From contig NC_009767.1 in the NCBI RefSeq assembly GCF_000017805.1, forward strand, positions 5,063,001 through 5,127,000: a DNA stretch of 64,000 nucleotides. The letters run 5' to 3'. The stretch comes from Roseiflexus castenholzii DSM 13941. GTDB lineage: Bacteria; Chloroflexota; Chloroflexia; Chloroflexales; Roseiflexaceae. The position numbers and the translations under genes were made by a program. The first letter of the stretch is position 1. Each line of letters begins with the position of its first letter. Below the pieces are notes generated by a model. That model had not been told where the DNA came from and searched no databases. It saw only the letters and a program-made list of their open reading frames with translations. This document shows positions 58,750 through 64,000 of the stretch, piece by piece.

Positions 58750-59519
58750 TTAGCGCGCATCCTGTGCTGCTGCCTGCTCCACCAGTTTAGTCAGGGAGCG
58801 GAACGTTTTCTGCTGGGGTGATTGCAGCGGGTCAGCCGCGATAGCCAGTTGACCCGCATCCGGCAATGTCTCCTCCGCTGTGCCAAACCCGCTGCTGGTC
58901 TTCGCACCGAAGCCGTCCTCAACAAGCATTCGGTGGATGCCACTGGCGACGGCTGCAAGGTCTTCGGCAATCTCCACACCGTCCACCTGGACGCCGAGGG
59001 GAACGTCCAGAAGCGTGAAGGTCCCCTGCGCTCTCGTTGGTGCGCACTCGAACAGGATCGGTCCCCGCTCACCGACGCCCTTCACGCGGTCGTGGGGATT
59101 GATCACCTCTAGACCGAGCCGGTCGAAGAAGGTGGGAAAGAAATACAGGCGTCCAGCAGCAAAGGTGGCTTCCTCTCCCCTCACGTTGCCGAACAGACGC
59201 ACCATCTGCCGGTCTTGCGTTTCCTGGTCAGGCGCGTCGTAGCCTCGCATCCGGCGCATTGTTGCGCGCAGCGCGCCCTTCCAGCCTGGCGCGGCGACAT
59301 ATGTTCATTGCCCTCGCTACGGTTGAGAACTTTCTCAGCAAACACCGGCGGCGATGTATGCGCCTTAACAATTGCGACATACAGGCGCACGTAGTCCTTG
59401 GCTTTAGTGAGAGAAATGCCATTTCTTTGCAAGAGTGCCGGAAGTTCTTCAGTGACTTTCTTGATCAATGCTTCACCGTTGACACTCAGGTTCTGGCTCT
59501 GAGCAATACTGTGTGGCAA
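58750..59519 (-). pseudogene. RAMP-superfamily Cas protein (Cmr type) with a frameshift
   Basis: Upstream frame 59519 onward: MPHSIAQSQNLSVNGEALIK and TKAKDYVRLYVAIVKAHTSP, a helical stretch of unclear origin. Near 59310 a frame change is needed to reach YVAAPGWKGALRATMRRMRG and RLYFFPTFFDRLGLEVINPH, RGPILFECAP, then the glycine-rich FGAKTSSGFGTAEE, typical of RAMP (Cas7-like) subunits of type III effectors. The fused reading gives ~255 residues. The N-terminal helical part may be a different gene remnant. It is surely not functional as read. Confidence 0.65.
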
Positions 59520-60252
59520 ACGAGCGCACTTGTGTCACCACTCGCTCGAGACCGTCGATCTGGCTCCACCATGCCGCGCTGTCTGGACGAAACCGGTAGC
59601 GGAAAAAGCCAGAGTTGCACAGGTTGGGCAGGTTGCGATCACGCCCATGCCCGTTACGCGCCAACCGTTGCGCTTCCTCACGCCATAGTTCTTTTGGAGG
59701 CATCTCGATCTCATTCCAATTTTGAATTTCCACCGCCCCATACCCCAGTTGCGGCTTTGCGCCCAGGCTGCCCGAGCGCTCGACGAAGCGCAGCAACGCG
59801 AGCATACGCGCGATGCTCTCCCCGTCGCCATCGAGCCGCAGAGTGAACTCGCCCATTCGTCCTGGCGGCAGAAACCAGCCGCGATTGCGCCCCGGCGGAC
59901 AGATGTTCAAGGGTTGATCACCTTGCCAGAGCGGAACGGTCTGATCCTTGGCGACAGCGATCCGAAACCGACGTCGCCAGCCGGTGGCGCCGAAGAGCTG
60001 GCAGACGTCGCACAACCCGGCGTCACGCAGTCGCTGATGATCGTCAGTTGCCGTGGATGTGCCGAACTTTTCTCTCTCGAATCGGCATTCGCCTTTGCTC
60101 GGATCGCACGCCGTCCCGCCCAGCCCGCGCACGATGGCCGCGTACCACTAGCGCAGACTGCCGAGCAGACCGGTTTTGTGGATGCGGTCCGCTTTGCCGT
60201 CCACGCCGCCGGTCCAAAGAGGGGTCAGGGTTTTGATGCGGATGTCTGCCAT
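59473..60252 (-). pseudogene. cmr1: cmr1-like RAMP gene with in-frame TAG at codon 35
   Basis: From ATG 60252 the frame reads MADIRIKTLTPLWTGGVDGK ADRIHKTGLLGSLR, then TAG (60148-60150), then WYAAIVRGLGGTACDPS and on to AKPQLGYGAVEIQNW and CDVCQLFGATGWRRRFRI. Cmr1 proteins have LRWWYE at this spot, so the TAG replaces a Trp TGG by one base change. Residues from 60132 on form an otherwise intact 219-codon frame. The start ATG follows no strong Shine-Dalgarno. The single stop makes it a probable pseudogene. Confidence 0.8.
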
Positions 60253-60332
60253 TGCGAGTCTCAGAGCAATAAGCGCAGAGCGAGATTGCTGGGATTATAC
60301 GCTATCCTCGCGTTCTGCGCACCCCCGCCAAT

Positions 60333-60361
60333 TTGCCCACCCCCTGCTTGTATGCTATACT
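60333..60361 (+). promoter_or_regulatory. Predicted promoter of the rpsB operon
   Basis: TTGCCC (60333-60338), 17-bp spacer, TATACT (60356-60361). The following ~160-nt leader has hairpins such as GCGCGCTGCGGCGCGC and GGCAGGCGAGCGCCTGCC. Confidence 0.6.
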
Positions 60362-60519
60362 ACCAGACGGCGCGCTGCGGCGCGCTTCATTACACACATC
60401 ACGCTATCGCCGCCTCTCCTGCTGGCGCGTGCCGGTTGTGCGGCGTATTCTGGAGTGATGGAGGTATTCGTCGGGCAGGCGAGCGCCTGCCAGTCTGAAG
60501 GGTAAGGAGGAACCCAGGC

Positions 60520-61311
60520 ATGACCCAGGGAGCGCAGCGGCTCGTTTCGATGCGCGCATTGCTCGAATCAGGAGCGCATTTCGGGCATCAGACCAAGCGA
60601 TGGAACCCAAAGATGCGGCCGTACATCTTTACGGCGCGCAACGGCATTCACATCATCGATCTGCAAAAGACGATTACGGGCCTGACGGAAGCGTATCAGT
60701 TCATCGTCGAGACGGTCGCCGCAGGCAACAAGGTGCTATTCGTCGGCACCAAGAAACAGGCGCAGGAAACAATCGCCGAAGAAGCAACGCGCGCCGATCA
60801 ATTGTATGTGATCCAGCGGTGGCTGGGAGGGACGTTGACCAATTTCGTGACGATTCGCAAGCGGTTGCGCTACCTGATCAATCTGGAAGAACAACGCGCT
60901 CGTGGTGAGTTCAACAAGTTGACGAAAGCCGAAGCGCTCAAGCGCGACGCGGAGATCGAGAAACTGAATAAAATCTTCGGTGGCATCAAAACGATGGATC
61001 GCCTGCCGGGTGCATTGTTTATCGTCGATCCGCACAAAGAAGACCTGGCAGTCAAAGAAGCCAACAAGGTCGGCATCCCCATCGTAGCGATGGTCGATAC
61101 CAATTGCGATCCCGATCTGATCGACTATGTCATACCGTGTAATGATGATGCTATTCGCAGTATTCGCCTGATTGCTGCGAAGATTGCCGATGCCGCCATC
61201 GAGGGGCGGAATCGGCGTGAATCGCTCCAGGCGGACGTGGCATATAGCCAATCGCATGATCACGCAATGGCAGAACGCATGATCGCCGAGGAAGCCGAGG
61301 CGGTCGAGTAA
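60520..61311 (+). CDS. rpsB: Ribosomal protein S2
   Basis: A 263-residue S2 with AAGGAGGAACC ahead of ATG 60520. LLESGAHFGHQTKRWNPKMR at the N-terminus, VLFVGTKKQAQETIAEEA, RWLGGTLTNFVTIRKRL and LPGALFIVDPHKEDLAVKEA are signature S2 segments. First gene of the conserved rpsB-tsf-pyrH-frr-uppS cluster. Confidence 0.98.
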   Translation: MTQGAQRLVSMRALLESGAHFGHQTKRWNPKMRPYIFTARNGIHIIDLQKTITGLTEAYQFIVETVAAGNKVLFVGTKKQAQETIAEEATRADQLYVIQRWLGGTLTNFVTIRKRLRYLINLEEQRARGEFNKLTKAEALKRDAEIEKLNKIFGGIKTMDRLPGALFIVDPHKEDLAVKEANKVGIPIVAMVDTNCDPDLIDYVIPCNDDAIRSIRLIAAKIADAAIEGRNRRESLQADVAYSQSHDHAMAERMIAEEAEAVE

Positions 61312-61332
61312 CGCGGCGGTGAAAGAGACGCA

Positions 61333-61378
61333 AGGAAGACTGAAGGCAGCAACGCCGCCTTCGATCTTCCCTGTTTTT
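61333..61378 (+). terminator. Hairpin with T tract between rpsB and tsf
   Basis: GGAAGA-CT-GAAGGC pairs with GCCTTCGATCTTCC, followed by TGTTTTT (61372-61378). It may attenuate or terminate rpsB transcripts. Confidence 0.6.
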
Positions 61379-61400
61379 ATGTCAGAGAGAAGGAGTCATC

Positions 61401-61931
61401 GTGGCTGAAATTACTGCTCAAATGGTGAAGGAACTGCGCGAACGCACCGGTGCAGGCGTCAAGGAGTGCAAAGATATTCTCGAGCAAACCAACGGCGACT
61501 TCGAGAAGGCCATCGAGGAGTTGCGCAAACGTGGTTTGCGTGTGAGTGACAAGGTTGCCGGGCGTGAGGCGAAGGAAGGGCGCATCGAGGTTTATATCCA
61601 CCACGGTGCGCGGGTTGCTGCAATGGTCGAGCTGAACTGCGAAACCGATTTCGTGGCGCGCACCGATGATTTCATTCAACTGGCGCGCGATATTGCGATG
61701 CAGGTTGCCGCCATGAACCCGCGCTACGTCCGCGTCGAAGACGTGCCGGAGAGCGAGATCGTCGCCAGCGGGATGTCGCCAGAACAGTTCTACCGTGAGC
61801 ACGTGCTGCTGAAACAGGTGTTCATCAAGGACTCGTCGCAGACGATTGAGGAAAAGGTTCAGGCTGCGATTGCAAAGATCCGCGAGAACATCGTTGTGCG
61901 ACGCTTCGTTCGCTACGAAATTGGCGGCTAG
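61401..61931 (+). CDS. tsf: Translation elongation factor EF-Ts
   Basis: A 176-residue EF-Ts from GTG 61401. It has RERTGAGVKECKDILEQTNG, IEVYIHHGARVAAMVELNCE and TDFVARTDDFIQLARDIAMQ, the EF-Tu-contacting core. It lacks the second subdomain found in ~280-residue enterobacterial EF-Ts, as in other short forms. Confidence 0.97.
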   Translation: MAEITAQMVKELRERTGAGVKECKDILEQTNGDFEKAIEELRKRGLRVSDKVAGREAKEGRIEVYIHHGARVAAMVELNCETDFVARTDDFIQLARDIAMQVAAMNPRYVRVEDVPESEIVASGMSPEQFYREHVLLKQVFIKDSSQTIEEKVQAAIAKIRENIVVRRFVRYEIGG

Positions 61932-62169
61932 CGACCTGTCCGAAGGTCAGAGGTCAGGGGTGATGGCGATCTGCCGCGCTTCCTCCATGCTTCGTTTGCG
62001 GTAGGCTCTGCGAAGCAATCACTCTTCCCGACCGAAGATGCGTCGTCGCGCGCGTTTCTCGCCAGAACGGGGAAGCGATTCTGGGAAGAGTCTGCCGGGT
62101 AACGGGCGGGGATACGCTATGACCGGCGTGTCGTTGGAGTGACCATCGCGCCTGATATGTGGAGGCATC

Positions 62170-62901
62170 ATGGCCGAACCTCGATATCGCCGCATTCTGC
62201 TCAAACTCAGCGGCGAGGCGCTTGCGGGCGGTGGCGCGCATTCAATCGATCCGCAGATGCTCGAGTATTATGCGCAGGAGATCGAGCGCGTGCTGCGGCT
62301 TGGCGTACAGGTTGCGGTGGTGTTGGGCGGGGGGAATATCTGGCGCGGCAATCAGGCGATTGCGCGTGGTATGGACGCAGCGCAGTCGCACTATATGGGA
62401 ATGCTGGCGACGATCATTAATGCACTGGCGCTCCAGGATGCGCTGGAGCGCCGTGGCGTCTTTACACGGGCAATGACTGCGATTAAAATGGATGAAGTCG
62501 CCGAGCCGTACATCCGCCGCCGCGCGACGCGCCACCTCGAAAAGGGGCGCGTCATTATCCTCGCTGCCGGCACCGGCAACCCGTATTTCACGACCGATAG
62601 CGCAGCGGCGCTGCGCGCGGCGGAGATTCATGCCGAGATCATTTTGATGGCAAAGAATGGCGTCGATGGCGTCTACAGCGCTGATCCGCGTCGTTACCCG
62701 GATGCGAAACGCTTCGAGTACATCAGTTATATGGAGGCGTTGAGCCGCGGGTTGACGGTGATGGATAGCACCGCGCTGACGTTCTGCATGGATAATAATA
62801 TCCCCATCATTGTGTTCGATCCGTTGACGCCGGGAAATATCGAGCGGATCGTCCTGGGGGAGCACGTCGGCACGCTGGTCAGCAGCCATCCGTCACAGTA
62901 G
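62170..62901 (+). CDS. pyrH: UMP kinase
   Basis: A 243-residue amino-acid-kinase-fold UMP kinase, starting MAEPRYRRILLKLSGEALAG behind GTGGAGG. VVLGGGNIWRGNQAIARGMD, AQSHYMGMLATIINALALQD, LAAGTGNPYFTTDSAAALRA and MDNNIPIIVFDPL are family signatures. Converts UMP to UDP. Confidence 0.97.
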   Translation: MAEPRYRRILLKLSGEALAGGGAHSIDPQMLEYYAQEIERVLRLGVQVAVVLGGGNIWRGNQAIARGMDAAQSHYMGMLATIINALALQDALERRGVFTRAMTAIKMDEVAEPYIRRRATRHLEKGRVIILAAGTGNPYFTTDSAAALRAAEIHAEIILMAKNGVDGVYSADPRRYPDAKRFEYISYMEALSRGLTVMDSTALTFCMDNNIPIIVFDPLTPGNIERIVLGEHVGTLVSSHPSQ

Positions 62902-62921
62902 CGAAGGAAACGAGGAAACGT

Positions 62922-63479
62922 ATGGTCAACGACGTCCTGCGTGAGGCTGAAAGCCGCATGAAGAAAGCAACTGAGGCGCTGCGCAACCATCTGGCGACGA
63001 TTCGCACGGGGCGGGCGTCGCCGGCGCTGGTCGAGCATCTGCACGTCGAAGCATATGGCGCGACGCTGCCGCTCAATCAGCTGGCCACCATCACCGTGCC
63101 TGAGCCGCGCATGTTGGTGATCCAGCCGTTCGATGCCAATACGGTCAAGGCGATTTCCAAAGCGATTATGAACTCTGAACTCGGGATTACACCGACGGAC
63201 GATGGCCGCCTGATCCGTCTGGCGATCCCGCAGTTGACGGAAGCGCGGCGCAAGGAGTTGACGAAACTGGTGCGCGCGCGCGTTGAAGAGTCGAAGGTGG
63301 CGCTGCGCAACATTCGTCGTGAGGCGCTCGAAGATTTGCGCGACCTGGAGCACGAGAAGATGATCTCGGAGGACGAGCATCGCCGTGCTCAGGAGAAGCT
63401 GCAAGAATTGACCGATCGCTATGTGCGAGAACTCGATCACATTGGCGCCACCAAAGAAGCCGAAGTGATGGAAATCTGA
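62922..63479 (+). CDS. frr: Ribosome recycling factor
   Basis: A 185-residue RRF, ATG 62922. LRNHLATIRTGRASPALVEH and ITVPEPRMLVIQPFDANTVK, TEARRKELTKLVRARVEESK, and VALRNIRREALEDLRDLE span the three-helix and beta domains. Splits post-termination ribosomes with EF-G. Confidence 0.98.
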   Translation: MVNDVLREAESRMKKATEALRNHLATIRTGRASPALVEHLHVEAYGATLPLNQLATITVPEPRMLVIQPFDANTVKAISKAIMNSELGITPTDDGRLIRLAIPQLTEARRKELTKLVRARVEESKVALRNIRREALEDLRDLEHEKMISEDEHRRAQEKLQELTDRYVRELDHIGATKEAEVMEI

Positions 63480-63601
63480 TCGGTGCGCTATCGACGGCGC
63501 ACGCTATCGAACATCCGTAACCCCTTGTGCGCCGCCTGTGTGGTTTCTTCGGCGCCGATGCCCGGCTCAATAGTTCGATTTCGTGATAGGATACTGCTGA
63601 C

Positions 63602-64000
63602 ATGTCGCAGCGCGCACGCATTCCCCGGCATATTGCTATCATCATGGATGGGAATGGGCGCTGGGCGCGCCAGCGCCATTTGCCGCGTCTCGCCGGTCAT
63701 CGCGCCGGTACGGAAAATATCCGCCGGATTGTGACCGAGTGTGCAGAGCAGGGGGTGCAGTACCTGACGCTCTATGCGTTTTCGACCGAAAACTGGTCGC
63801 GACCGTCGGCTGAAGTCGATGGCTTGATGCGCATTTTGAGCGACTTTATTGACCGCGAGACGATCAATTTGCATCGTGAGGGTGCGCGCCTGCGCCACCT
63901 CGGGCGCCTCGATAATATTTCTGCCGAGTTGCGGCAGAAGATTCTTGATGCGATTGAACTGACGCGCCATAATACCCGGATTACGCTGGCAGTCGCGTTC
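63602..64000 (+). CDS. uppS: Isoprenyl (undecaprenyl diphosphate) transferase, 5' part (3' end outside window)
   Basis: The first 133 codons, ATG 63602 (MSQRARIPRHIAIIMDGNGR). MDGNGRWARQRHLPRLAGH and GVQYLTLYAFSTENWSRPSA are the conserved regions I-III of cis-prenyltransferases, with the catalytic Asp in MDGN. Open to the right edge. Supplies the lipid carrier for envelope polysaccharides such as those made by the 18-34 kb island. Confidence 0.95.
   Translation, partial: MSQRARIPRHIAIIMDGNGRWARQRHLPRLAGHRAGTENIRRIVTECAEQGVQYLTLYAFSTENWSRPSAEVDGLMRILSDFIDRETINLHREGARLRHLGRLDNISAELRQKILDAIELTRHNTRITLAVAF

Noticed and set aside
60148..60150. TAG in cmr1 as a pyrrolysine codon
   Set aside because: No pyl genes are visible, the family has Trp here, and neighbouring cas genes are also broken.
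61932..62169. Small gene between tsf and pyrH
   Set aside because: Only an imperfect hairpin region is seen; no start with ribosome-binding site and no protein similarity.

Overview
The window looks like chromosomal DNA of a filamentous anoxygenic phototrophic Chloroflexota, most like Roseiflexus. This is inferred from the high GC content, the B12-dependent gene set (methylmalonyl-CoA mutase, MeaB, MetH), the many large DUF2079-type and glycosyltransferase-like membrane proteins, and the dense interspersed repeats. No 16S gene or phototrophy gene is present to prove it. About 50 genes are supported. Both ends are cut: the 3' part of a methylmalonyl-CoA mutase gene on the left and the 5' part of uppS on the right.

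Layout. 1-2.6 kb: mutase plus its MeaB chaperone. 2.6-6.4 kb: a frame-broken toxin-antitoxin pair, a DtxR-type regulator with a FeoA domain, a TM0106-type RecB-like nuclease, a DinB-like protein and a DUF983 protein. 6.4-12.8 kb: tRNA-Val(GAC), then a SAM-I riboswitch with terminator in front of metH, a class II aldolase and an SDR. 12.8-19.4 kb: repeats, a TPR/zinc-ribbon membrane protein, a lipoprotein glycosidase and a hybrid histidine kinase. 18.3-34 kb: a surface-polysaccharide island with four glycosyltransferase-type soluble or partner enzymes, four large multi-spanning proteins, a flippase and a methyltransferase, interrupted by a 73-bp tandem array.

34.3-36.7 kb: an unknown gene and a YraQ-type permease, each behind a promoter carrying the palindrome TGATAGT-A-ACTATCA, with a Fur-family gene convergent. 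37.4-41.2 kb: a Crp/Fnr regulator, two Crp-like sites and a two-gene membrane complex that resembles a pair of CydA-like subunits, one carrying a C-terminal c-type haem motif. 41.2-42.3 kb: GC-rich repeats, a MITE-like element and a 74-bp array derived from its right end. 42.4-45.2 kb: a zinc-linked block with a second Fur/Zur-like gene facing an operon for a Zn-ribbon protein, Cys-poor L28 and S18 paralogues and a His-rich protein. A frame-broken ISAs1-type element (45.2-46.5 kb) sits in what was a divergent promoter region.

46.6-55.9 kb: housekeeping and accessory genes (two SDRs, ornithine cyclodeaminase family, cNMP-binding protein, lipoproteins, GH13 enzyme, HEAT protein). 56-60.25 kb: a decayed type III-B (Cmr-like) CRISPR-Cas locus without an array. 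Its cmr1 has an in-frame TAG, its other RAMP genes are frameshifted or truncated, and nucleotidyltransferase/HEPN genes are embedded in it. 60.3-64 kb: the conserved rpsB-tsf-pyrH-frr-uppS cluster.

Recurrent repeats tie the window together: a ~125-bp element with TACCAATGAC termini (five full copies plus a variant), heptanucleotide arrays at five gene borders, and several long tandem arrays.
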